NCBI GenBank assembly: GCA_021204735.1
Contig: JAJPYV010000063.1
Span: 1 to 5,097 of the forward strand
Reading direction: 5' to 3'
Origin: Prevotella sp.
GTDB taxonomy: Bacteria > Bacteroidota > Bacteroidia > Bacteroidales > Bacteroidaceae
Length of the DNA: 5,097 nucleotides
Part shown: piece after piece, positions 1 through 5,097 of the stretch
Position numbering within the stretch: the first letter of the stretch is position 1
How the letters are laid out: every line of letters begins with the position of its first letter
The notes under the pieces: generated by a model
What the model was told of the DNA's origin: nothing
The model's input: the letters and a program-made list of their open reading frames with translations, nothing else
Database searches by the model: none
Made by a program: the position numbers and the translations under genes

Positions 1-998
1 CCCTACTCCGTGAGCATTATCGTTGCCATCCAAAAATCATCGAGTTTTGCAACAAATTGTTTTATGACGGTGAACTCGTTCCAATGACAACCGACAATGG
101 CGAGGAAAAGGTGTTGAAAGTAATCCGCACTGTTCCAGGCAATCACGCGCGCCGATGTTTCAATCAACGTGAAATTGACGTAATATTGCAGGAGGTAATG
201 CCTCAATATTCCGATTCGGAAAGCATAGGCATAATAACGCCTTACAACCAACAGGCTAATCGCATAAATGAAGCATTGTATATGGACATTGCAAGCACGG
301 TGCATAAATTTCAGGGGCGAGAGTGCGACACTATAATACTCAGTACTGTTAAAAATACCCCAACGGATTTCTCAGATAATCCAAATCTTCTCAATGTGGC
401 TATTTCTCGTGCAAAAAAGTGTTTGTGTATCGTAACGAGCGGCAATGAAATACCACAAAACTCGAACATCGCACAACTAATCAACTACATCCATTACAAC
501 AATTTCGAGGTTACGGAAAGCAAACTGCATTCGGTGTTTGACCTGCTATACGAGCAATATACTACTGCGAGGTTGGAGTACGAAGCAAAACATTCTTCTG
601 TGTCCTCGCAACTGTCGGAGAACCTTATATACAATTTAATGGTAAATGCAATCGATAAGCTCCATTTGCACAACATTGGTGTAATTCCGCATTATCCTCT
701 ATCACTGCTAATTGCGGATTGGAGCTTATTAAACGAAACTGAAACAGAATTTGCCAAAAGTCCTCATTCTCATGTCGATTTCCTCGTTTACAACACCCTA
801 ACAAAGATGCCCCTTTTCACTGTCGAGGTGGATGGCTGGCGTTATCACCAAGCAAACGAAGTCCAACTCTCCCGTGATGCTCTCAAAGACACAATCCTCA
901 ACAAATACGGTCTCACCCCACATCGCATCTCTACCACCCAAACCGTGAACGAGGACATGATGCTTGCATTAATTTCTGACTGTTGTAAGACGGTTTAG
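1..998 (+). CDS. Superfamily 1 DNA/RNA helicase (DNA2/NAM7 type) with C-terminal DUF2726/Vsr-like nuclease domain, 5' end outside window
   Basis: The reading frame is open from the left edge (first full codon at base 3) and ends with TAG at 996-998, so only the last 331 residues are visible. In order it shows EHYRCHP (bases 12-32, the motif following the Walker B region in UPF1/DNA2-like helicases), IGIITPYNQQ near 226-255, STVHKFQGRECD near 294-332 (motif V) and NVAISRAK near 394-417 (motif VI, with the arginine that contacts ATP phosphate). These define the second RecA-like lobe; Walker A and B lie upstream of the window. After a linker, a small nuclease-like domain has an HVDF aspartate (777-779), an EVDG segment (Glu 825-827, Asp 831-833) and an RDxLKD segment (873-890). 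That pattern is known from DUF2726 and Vsr/MTES_1575-like restriction-endonuclease folds. I infer a helicase-nuclease that unwinds and cuts nucleic acid, as in DNA repair or phage defence. TTG at 57 is an internal Leu codon, not a start. The DUF6155 gene follows after 45 bases, probably in the same transcript. Confidence 0.92.
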   Translation, partial: LLREHYRCHPKIIEFCNKLFYDGELVPMTTDNGEEKVLKVIRTVPGNHARRCFNQREIDVILQEVMPQYSDSESIGIITPYNQQANRINEALYMDIASTVHKFQGRECDTIILSTVKNTPTDFSDNPNLLNVAISRAKKCLCIVTSGNEIPQNSNIAQLINYIHYNNFEVTESKLHSVFDLLYEQYTTARLEYEAKHSSVSSQLSENLIYNLMVNAIDKLHLHNIGVIPHYPLSLLIADWSLLNETETEFAKSPHSHVDFLVYNTLTKMPLFTVEVDGWRYHQANEVQLSRDALKDTILNKYGLTPHRISTTQTVNEDMMLALISDCCKTV

Positions 999-1043
999 CA
1001 ATATCAAAGAATAAATAACAAATCACAATAATCTCAAGAATTT

Positions 1044-1589
1044 ATGTCAAAATCAGCATTGAAATTACTCCTCAACTCAATGAGCAAGGGCGACATCATT
1101 AAAATGGTGTTGGAGTTGTATTCTGCGAGGAAAGAGGCAAAAGAGTACCTGGACTTTTATGTCGAGCCTGACGAGAAAAGCAAGTTGGAGGAGTACAAGC
1201 GTATAATCCAAGAAGAATTCTACCCAAGCAAGGAGACAAGATTGCCCAAAACACGCTTTTCCGTTTGCCGTAAGGCGATTTCTGATTTCAAGAAACTGAA
1301 ACCATCAGAGGAACTGATTGCCGAACTTATGGTGTTCTATATGGAATCTGCCTGCCGGTTTACGTACGACTATGGTGATATGTGGGAGCAGTTTTATGAT
1401 TCCGTGGAGAGCAATTTCGAAAAGACACTACTCTATATTGACAAATACAATCTATGGGACAAATTCGAATCTCGTATAAAAATGTGCCTGCGTTGGGCAA
1501 GTCCGTGCGGTTGGGGCTTCCCGGATTCTTTGAATGATATGTACTACGAGTTAAGACCTCCTACTTGGACCCGCAATAAACAAGAATGA
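1044..1589 (+). CDS. DUF6155 family protein of unknown function
   Basis: This is a complete 181-residue soluble protein with no signal peptide or membrane segment. Its sequence pattern fits my recollection of the DUF6155 family of Bacteroidetes: a short N-terminal basic helix ending near residue 20, EAKEYLDFYVEPDE at 31-44, RKAISDFKKLKPSEE at 76-90, an aromatic acidic stretch GDMWEQFYDSVES at 111-123, and a closing GWGFPDSLNDMYYEL at 156-170. The protein appears mainly helical and has no catalytic motif I can name. ATG at 1044 is chosen because the family begins with this MSK-LKxxL helix; the ATG at residue 13 would remove half of it. There is no Shine-Dalgarno sequence, as is usual in this phylum. 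The gene starts 45 bases after the helicase-nuclease with no recognisable promoter between them, so co-transcription is likely. Its role is unknown, and a partnership with the helicase is inferred only from position. Confidence 0.85.
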   Translation: MSKSALKLLLNSMSKGDIIKMVLELYSARKEAKEYLDFYVEPDEKSKLEEYKRIIQEEFYPSKETRLPKTRFSVCRKAISDFKKLKPSEELIAELMVFYMESACRFTYDYGDMWEQFYDSVESNFEKTLLYIDKYNLWDKFESRIKMCLRWASPCGWGFPDSLNDMYYELRPPTWTRNKQE

Positions 1590-1620
1590 CCGGTTGACGG
1601 CTTACCCGATGATTGGGCAA

Positions 1621-1660
1621 TAACAAAAAGCCAAGTATCTGCACACTGATACTTGACTTT
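1621..1660 (-). terminator. Intrinsic terminator of the tRNA-Arg gene
   Basis: On the minus strand a 13-bp stem (1648-1660 pairing with 1627-1639) closes an 8-base loop (1640-1647) and is followed by a run of five Ts (1629-1625, the first three also pairing with the opening AAA). All 13 positions pair in minus-strand RNA, counting one G-U (1631/1656). In plus-strand RNA the same position is a C-A mismatch and no U-tract follows, so the element is oriented to stop minus-strand transcription. It begins 8 bases after the encoded CCA, so it very probably ends the tRNA transcript. It may weakly stop the converging DUF6155 transcript as well. Confidence 0.88.
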
Positions 1661-1667
1661 CCTTGAT

Positions 1668-1745
1668 TGGTGATTCCGTTGGGACTCGAACCCAAGACCC
1701 ACGCCTTAGAAGGGCGTTGCTCTAATCCAACTGAGCTACGGAACC
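1668..1745 (-). tRNA. tRNA-Arg, anticodon TCT (reads AGA), CCA encoded
   Basis: The minus strand folds as a canonical cloverleaf. The 7-bp acceptor stem pairs GGTTCCG with CGGAATC, with one G-U pair. A D-arm GCTC/GAGC, a 5-bp anticodon stem (ACGCC/GGCGT), a 5-base variable loop and a T-arm TTGGG/CCCAA around TTCGAGT complete it. The anticodon loop CTTCTAA places TCT at positions 34-36, which gives tRNA-Arg for AGA codons. The discriminator base is A and the 3' CCA is encoded (1668-1670). The body is 75 nt, or 78 nt with CCA. It has its own promoter (1759-1788) and terminator (1621-1660), so it is a single-gene unit. It lies in the convergence zone between the plus-strand helicase/DUF6155 pair and the minus-strand AAA gene. 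Confidence 0.97.
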
Positions 1746-1758
1746 CCTAAATCAGGCG

Positions 1759-1788
1759 CAAAGGTACTCAAAATTATCCTTTTGACAA
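1759..1788 (-). promoter_or_regulatory. Bacteroidetes-type promoter of tRNA-Arg
   Basis: On the minus strand TTG (1788-1786) is followed by exactly 19 bases and then TACCTTTG (1766-1759), a full match to the -33 TTG / -7 TAnnTTTG consensus of the Bacteroidetes primary sigma factor. The implied transcription start is near 1752, about 7 bases before the mature tRNA 5' end at 1745. Immediately upstream is an A/T-rich tract that could act as an UP-like element. The promoter lies between the AAA gene stop (1837) and the tRNA, so the tRNA need not depend on readthrough from the AAA gene. Confidence 0.85.
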
Positions 1789-1789
1789 A

Positions 1790-1805
1790 ATTTTTATGTA
1801 AAAAT
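1790..1805. repeat. A/T-only inverted repeat upstream of the tRNA promoter
   Basis: A perfect 7-bp inverted repeat (ATTTTTA, two-base spacer TG, TAAAAAT) abuts the -33 element of the tRNA promoter. With no GC pair it would be a very weak RNA hairpin and is not a convincing terminator for the AAA gene that ends at 1837. Its position directly upstream of -33 fits an A/T-rich UP-like or bent-DNA element for a strong stable-RNA promoter. That role is inferred. Confidence 0.4.
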
Positions 1806-1836
1806 GCTTTTAGTGCAAGAAGTTTAGGCAAAAATC

Positions 1837-3921
1837 TCAACAATATCCGATTTTGCGATTACCGTTTGAGCCCATTTTCTCCTCTTTACAGAGAGTAATA
1901 AGAGTATCGTTGGAAATTTTCTCGCCCTTTATGAGTTCCTCCATCACAACCTTGCGACTGATGTTGTCTATCTCACCGCCACTGAAATCAAACATCGTTG
2001 CCAACTTGTCGGCTGTATTATCATCCAAAGTCGGCAGTTTCGAGAGCCAGATGTTCTTCTTTGCTTCCACTGTGGGCTTGTCATATTTTATCTTGAACAG
2101 GAACCTGCGCTCAAATGCCTTATCCAAATTATCGGCAAGGTTGGTTGTAGCAATTAGGATACCGTCCAAGTTCTCCATTTCCTCAAGGATAATATTCTGA
2201 ATGGCGTTCTCCGTCTGCGACACACTGCTGAAATTTGTGTCTTTGCGTTTTGCGAATATTCCGTCCGCCTCGTTGAACAACAATATTGGCGTTACCTTGC
2301 TCCTCTCACAGGCGGTGCGATAGTTATCGAACACCTTCTTGATAAGTTTCTCACTCTCACCAAACCAACAGGTCTTGGTGGCAGAAATATCCACATGCAT
2401 GATTGACCTGCCCGTCAAGCGTGCAAGTTGCTTTACGCTCTCCGTCTTTCCCGTTCCAGGATAGCCATACAGCAAAACGGCAATTCCTTTTGGGAGCTTT
2501 TCCTTTTCCAATCTTTCACGCAATGCCTCATAGTTGCCCTGTGTAAGACTGAATTTCAACGTGTTGAGCTGCCGTTCCAATTCATCACTGAAAAACAGTT
2601 TTTTCTCCGTAATCTTGTCGCAGGTTATTATGTTCTTATCCGTTACCACAGTCTCAAACAGGTCAACATCCTCCTCAAGATACAGCTTTTTGCCCTTGTC
2701 AGTAAGGACAAGAGATGTATTGTCAAAAAGACCGCCCTTCGTTGACAATTCAACTAATCCTGTCCTCTGCAACTCGTGAGAACAGCTCTTGAATTGTCTT
2801 CTCAAAACCATCTCATCTTTTTTCTCTGATATATCTGAAAGCTGACGAAGCCAGTATTCTTCTGAATTAATCAACTCGTAACATATCAGGTAAAAAATCG
2901 TGCGGTCGTAAACATCATCCACGTTTGAACTAAGTTCATCAATAAAATCCAACTGTTCGTTTTTCTCCTCAATCTTTATCACATCTTTTCTCAAGCCGAT
3001 TATATCTGACCGGCTTGGCGATCCAGGAAGATCCTTGACTATTTGGTGTATCTCCTGAACGAAAGTAAACCTGTCCAAACCACTCCTGTTTTTGATATAT
3101 ACAGAAGCATTCTCCTCATACATCAACTCCAATCCCTTATCCGTAATGACGATATTAATTCCACGATACTCTGCAAGACCAGCTATTTGCAACGCATGAA
3201 CGCCTTGAATAAACTCACGCTTCACTCTCGCAAACTCCATCCTACGGTCATATATATCATTAAGCGTCTCATTTATGCCTGAATATCCACCTATATCACC
3301 ATCTTTGTTATCCTGAAAGTCATAACACATCTCACAGAAGATAATTCTCGCCTCAACCTCATGAACCAACGCCTTTAAATTGATTACGTATCTTAAGTCC
3401 TTGTGCATTTCCTCAAATGCAAGTGTCTGACTTATCAATGTAGGCGTGTCTATCCTGTTATTGTACCTCTCCTCCTTGATATTGTGTATCGTCTTGAAAA
3501 AATCAAACTGGTCGAATTTAATCTTATCGTAATCTCCAAGTACAACATTCCTGCCCTCAATGACACTATTGAACACATTTGACGATAGTTTGAACTTCAT
3601 TTTCGTGAAATTGAACTCTGTGATATTCTCTGCCTTGATGTATCCTTTCTCCTGCAACCACTTCGCACTCGGCACATATTCCATGATGTCCAACGACGTG
3701 CAGTCAAAATACTCTGCCAAATCACTCATGTCGGAACTCTCGTTGGAACACTGTCTGTCCATGATACCCACAAGAACTGTTGCCTCATCATTTGTTCTGA
3801 GAGACATTGCCTTCCTAATCTCATCCAAATTTGGCTCCAATCCTTTCAAATCCCTTAATTTGCTGTCTTTCAAAATCGAGGCAGCCTGACGGAAATACCT
3901 TATCAATGTATTCTTTTCCAT
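1837..3921 (-). CDS. AAA+ ATPase with three N-terminal winged-helix-like repeats
   Basis: This is a complete 694-residue cytoplasmic protein. The C-terminal third is one classical AAA domain: Walker A GYPGTGKT (486-493), a pore-loop-like CWFGESEK (518-525), Walker B ILLFNEAD (546-553), sensor 1 TTN (592-594), arginine pair FERRF (603-607) and a helical lid with FSGGEIDNISRK (646-657). Walker B has Asn550 where Asp is usual, while catalytic Glu551 is kept. The N-terminal 420 residues hold three related modules, at about 42-124, 186-275 and 333-420. Modules 2 and 3 share an RxIFxxxCY helix, a basic helix with LQ-x-x-GL, and the ending TDKGxxLxxEE, which reads as the recognition helix and wing of a winged helix. 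I infer an oligomeric ATP-driven remodeller that recruits DNA or protein through the repeats. The substrate is unknown. ATG at 3921 follows a short A/T-rich leader without a Shine-Dalgarno sequence, and a -7-like box lies about 22 bases upstream. The gene is separated from the exonuclease by 116 bases. Confidence 0.9.
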   Translation of the reverse strand: MEKNTLIRYFRQAASILKDSKLRDLKGLEPNLDEIRKAMSLRTNDEATVLVGIMDRQCSNESSDMSDLAEYFDCTSLDIMEYVPSAKWLQEKGYIKAENITEFNFTKMKFKLSSNVFNSVIEGRNVVLGDYDKIKFDQFDFFKTIHNIKEERYNNRIDTPTLISQTLAFEEMHKDLRYVINLKALVHEVEARIIFCEMCYDFQDNKDGDIGGYSGINETLNDIYDRRMEFARVKREFIQGVHALQIAGLAEYRGINIVITDKGLELMYEENASVYIKNRSGLDRFTFVQEIHQIVKDLPGSPSRSDIIGLRKDVIKIEEKNEQLDFIDELSSNVDDVYDRTIFYLICYELINSEEYWLRQLSDISEKKDEMVLRRQFKSCSHELQRTGLVELSTKGGLFDNTSLVLTDKGKKLYLEEDVDLFETVVTDKNIITCDKITEKKLFFSDELERQLNTLKFSLTQGNYEALRERLEKEKLPKGIAVLLYGYPGTGKTESVKQLARLTGRSIMHVDISATKTCWFGESEKLIKKVFDNYRTACERSKVTPILLFNEADGIFAKRKDTNFSSVSQTENAIQNIILEEMENLDGILIATTNLADNLDKAFERRFLFKIKYDKPTVEAKKNIWLSKLPTLDDNTADKLATMFDFSGGEIDNISRKVVMEELIKGEKISNDTLITLCKEEKMGSNGNRKIGYC

Positions 3922-3942
3922 AGCTAAAACGATTATTCAGCG

Positions 3943-3950
3943 CAAAAATA
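3943..3950 (-). promoter_or_regulatory. Probable -7 element of the AAA gene promoter
   Basis: The minus strand reads TATTTTTG here, matching the Bacteroidetes -7 consensus TAnnTTTG. It lies 21 bases before the AAA start codon, giving a predicted leader of roughly 15 bases. No TTG is present at the expected -33 spacing of 19-21 bases; that position is occupied by the inverted repeat at 3958-3982. The promoter may therefore be weak or depend on an activator. Transcription could also read through from the exonuclease gene. Confidence 0.5.
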
Positions 3951-3957
3951 CGATCAA

Positions 3958-3982
3958 GGGTATGCCGTTTCATGGCACACCC
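3958..3982. repeat. Inverted repeat between exonuclease and AAA genes (operator or terminator-like hairpin)
   Basis: Two 9-base arms (GGGTATGCC at 3958-3966, GGCACACCC at 3974-3982) flank the 7-base spacer GTTTCAT. Eight of nine positions are complementary, and the ninth is a G-U in minus-strand RNA. On the minus strand no U-run follows the stem directly; the nearest T-run is the -7 box about 10 bases on. It is therefore a poor intrinsic terminator for the upstream exonuclease. It overlaps where the -33 contact of the AAA promoter should be, so an operator or transcription-attenuation role is possible. Confidence 0.5.
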
Positions 3983-4037
3983 TGCAAAAAAGTGTATTTT
4001 CAAATATATTTTTTTAGTTTTTTGTTAGTTATATCAT

Positions 4038-4532
4038 TCAAAGCAATTTCAGTGCTATGGCTGCACACGCCTCTGCATCAGCAAGGGCATGGTGATGTTT
4101 TGTGAGGTCATACCCACAATATTCAGCCACTGTCTGCAACTGGTGATTGGGCAGGATGTCCTTTAACTTGAAACGTGAAGCCCGACAAGTACAGTAAAAC
4201 AGATAGTCAGGATATATCATACTGTATTCGTCAAACGCTGCTTTCAGGCAACTCTCGTCAAAAGGACTGTTGTGCGCCACTAACGGCAGTCCTTTTATTT
4301 TTGGCGCAATCTTCGCCCACACGTCAGGGAATGAAGGTGCATCCTTTACATCATCTGCCGTCAATCCATGTACACAGATAGTCCAATACGTGAAGAAAAA
4401 CGGAACAGGCTTTATAAGACTGTAAAATTTATCCACAATCTCCCCTCCCCTTACTATCACCACGCCAACACTGCACACACTTGAACGATACTGGTTGGCT
4501 GTCTCAAAATCTATTGCCGCAAAATCTTTCAT
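4038..4532 (-). CDS. DEDDh-type 3'-5' exonuclease (DnaQ-like, DNA polymerase III epsilon/ExoX-like)
   Basis: This 164-residue protein consists almost entirely of a single exonuclease fold. The four metal-binding acidic residues and the catalytic histidine are visible: AIDFET with Asp8 and Glu10 (Exo I), VAHNSPFDESCL with Asp92 (Exo II), and HHHALADAEA with His147 and Asp152 (Exo III, the H-x4-D form that defines DEDDh). HGLT at 55-58 is also typical. The expected activity is Mg-dependent removal of nucleotides from 3' ends of DNA or RNA in the cytoplasm. Free-standing versions of about this length are common in Bacteroidetes and lack the polymerase-binding tail of true epsilon subunits, so I give no gene symbol. 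ATG at 4532 places the DxE motif at the normal position. The upstream gene's stop codon TAA (4534-4536) leaves one base between the genes, which suggests one transcript and translational coupling. GC is about 48-50% in lines counted, clearly above its upstream neighbour. Confidence 0.93.
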   Translation of the reverse strand: MKDFAAIDFETANQYRSSVCSVGVVIVRGGEIVDKFYSLIKPVPFFFTYWTICVHGLTADDVKDAPSFPDVWAKIAPKIKGLPLVAHNSPFDESCLKAAFDEYSMIYPDYLFYCTCRASRFKLKDILPNHQLQTVAEYCGYDLTKHHHALADAEACAAIALKLL

Positions 4533-4533
4533 A

Positions 4534-4770
4534 TTACATTGGTATTTTCTTTTCTTCTATTTCAATTACTATCTCTTTGATTAAATCTATTATACATTTA
4601 GCAGCTTCACCGCTTTTAATAGAAACAAATGTGTCGAATGGTTCGCTATCACTGATTAGAACATTCTTATCTTTTTTAAGGAAACATCTTGTTTCTTCAC
4701 ACAAATATTCCGAGTTGCATAAGGCCATATTCTGCAATTTTTCCCATCTTTTAAACAATTCAGTCTGTAA
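4534..4770 (-). pseudogene. C-terminal continuation of the nuclease-like gene in the -1 frame
   Basis: This frame opens just after a TGA at 4773-4771 and ends with TAA at 4536-4534, one base before the exonuclease ATG. It has no convincing start: TTG at 4758 and an ATG at 4728 are the only candidates. The residues read like a real protein end, with RWEKLQNMALCNSEYLCEE, then a Lys/Asp-rich turn, and a final amphipathic helix ending EIEEKKIPM, a style common in Bacteroidetes PD-(D/E)XK family proteins. The upstream frame's own ending past the junction is Lys/Arg/Cys-rich and unconvincing. I therefore read this as the true C-terminus of the gene that starts beyond the right edge, joined through a -1 shift at about 4749-4755. 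A one-base deletion in the A-run, programmed frameshifting and a sequencing error all remain possible. GC is low (27% in 4561-4620). Confidence 0.65.
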
Positions 4771-5097
4771 TCAGTAACATAATCGTGCTTTTCTCCATAA
4801 GTTATTCCGATATACATCCCAGTCCATTTACCTAATGATTTCGTTGTTTCTACCTGTATCCTACCTTTCCAACCAGGTTTTGAAAATCTGATTGTTTTCG
4901 AATCTCTTTTGTAATCAAATCCATTTTCTTGTGCAAATTTTTCCAAATCTGGATATAAATACCTTTCCATAAGGAGCTTACTTATTTGGGGAATAGCCTC
5001 CATTATGGTAATCATGTTATCTACATTTTCTTCTTCAATAGCGATTTCTGCTACTTGTTTTAAATCTTTATCTTTCATAGTCCTATGTGTCAATTTC
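4656..5097 (-). CDS. Putative PD-(D/E)XK nuclease family protein, C-terminal part, 5' end outside window, frame-disrupted
   Basis: The frame is open to the right window edge and stops at 4656-4658. Its first readable residues, KLTHRT then MKDKDLKQVAEIAIEEENVDN, resemble the middle of PDDEXK_4-type nuclease family proteins, where an LTxxT turn precedes two helices and a segment like ISKLLxxxYLYPDLEKFA. For this reason I prefer a gene extending beyond 5097 over a start at TTG 5093 or ATG 5078, though ATG 5078 remains possible. The central part (YKRDSKTIRFSKPGW, then a beta-rich stretch to GITYGEK) looks like a C-terminal domain. The catalytic PD-(D/E)XK residues would lie outside the window, so nuclease activity is not shown. 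After residue 115 (counted from TTG 5093) the frame appears wrong: the true continuation seems to be in the -1 frame ending at 4534. GC is about 32%, well below the neighbouring genes, which suggests acquisition by transfer. Confidence 0.6.
   Translation of the reverse strand, partial: KLTHRTMKDKDLKQVAEIAIEEENVDNMITIMEAIPQISKLLMERYLYPDLEKFAQENGFDYKRDSKTIRFSKPGWKGRIQVETTKSLGKWTGMYIGITYGEKHDYVTDYRLNCLKDGKNCRIWPYATRNICVKKQDVSLKKIRMF
4749..4755 (-). other. T TTA AAA heptamer at the frame junction (possible -1 slippery site)
   Basis: On the minus strand the zero frame reads tgT TTA AAA G, which fits the X XXY YYZ pattern of -1 slippery heptamers in the correct phase. Slipping back one base gives the continuation AGA TGG GAA in the frame that ends at 4534. 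A weak potential hairpin (TTGCA/TGCAA arms, 4737-4715) starts 11 bases downstream. No Shine-Dalgarno-like stimulator is seen upstream. The same arrangement would also result from loss of one A from an ancestral run of five, so the site alone does not prove programmed frameshifting. Confidence 0.4.

Noticed and set aside
3..305. Minus-strand 100-residue frame opposite the helicase
   Set aside because: It is antisense to conserved helicase motifs (EHYRCHP, TPYNQQ) and has no features of its own.
1605..1617. CCC-GATGATT-GGG hairpin after the DUF6155 stop as a plus-strand terminator
   Set aside because: It has only three GC pairs and no following T-run, so it is too weak to call.
1668..1745. Prophage or island attachment site at the tRNA 3' end
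   Set aside because: No direct repeat of the tRNA 3' half and no integrase gene are visible in the window. It can only be suggested as a possibility.
1853..2200. Plus-strand open frames across the AAA gene (1853-2200, 2428-2745, 2534-2779, 3043-3282, 3560-3889)
   Set aside because: All lie antisense to a motif-rich 694-residue protein. Their translations are rich in Ser, Leu and Phe, lack recognisable motifs, and two overlap each other, as expected of shadows.
3958..3982. Classical Rho-independent terminator for the exonuclease gene
   Set aside because: The stem is good, but the bases immediately after it on the minus strand are TTGATCG rather than a U-run. Kept only as an inverted repeat of uncertain role.
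3821..4003. Minus-strand 60-residue frame overlapping the AAA start
   Set aside because: It overlaps the AAA N-terminus in another frame, and its start sits in the inverted-repeat/promoter zone. Nothing supports translation.
4481..4777. Plus-strand 98-residue frame over the nuclease-like/exonuclease junction
   Set aside because: The minus strand here carries the exonuclease Exo I motif and a credible protein C-terminus. The plus frame is low-complexity Ser/Leu/Ile without motifs.
1..5097. CRISPR array, insertion sequence, riboswitch
   Set aside because: No regularly spaced direct repeats, transposase motifs, terminal inverted repeats or long structured leader were found on either strand.

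Overview
The window looks like a chromosomal or accessory segment from a member of the Bacteroidales (Bacteroides/Prevotella-like). The reasons are moderate GC (about 43-50% in stretches counted by hand), no Shine-Dalgarno sequences before the starts, and a tRNA promoter that exactly fits the Bacteroidetes sigma consensus (TTG-N19-TAnnTTTG). The DUF6155-type gene and the style of AAA ATPase also fit this group. The genus cannot be fixed from the sequence alone.

Left side, plus strand: the window opens inside a DNA2/NAM7-type superfamily 1 helicase whose C-terminus carries a DUF2726/Vsr-like nuclease domain (ends at 998). A 181-residue DUF6155 protein follows at 1044-1589, probably in the same transcript. 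Centre, minus strand: a complete tRNA-Arg(TCT) with encoded CCA lies at 1668-1745. It has its own consensus promoter upstream and a strong intrinsic terminator downstream, and it sits where the two gene sets converge.

Right side, minus strand: a 694-residue AAA+ ATPase (1837-3921) has three degenerate winged-helix-like modules in front of one ATPase domain. Upstream of it are a compact DEDDh 3'-5' exonuclease (4038-4532) and, at the window edge, the C-terminal part of a low-GC gene resembling PD-(D/E)XK nuclease family proteins (4534 to beyond 5097). That last gene is split by a -1 frame change. The frame shift coincides with a T TTA AAA heptamer, and the downstream frame ends one base before the exonuclease start codon.

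Almost every protein here acts, or probably acts, on nucleic acid: helicase-nuclease, AAA+ ATPase with DNA-binding-like modules, exonuclease and putative nuclease. This fits an accessory or defence-associated neighbourhood next to a tRNA, but no complete known defence system is recognisable, and joint function is inference. The best leads are the AAA protein (tandem modules, Walker B Asp replaced by Asn, inverted repeat at its promoter) and the frameshifted nuclease-like gene. No CRISPR array, insertion sequence, rRNA or riboswitch was seen. No gene-free stretch exceeds 300 bases.
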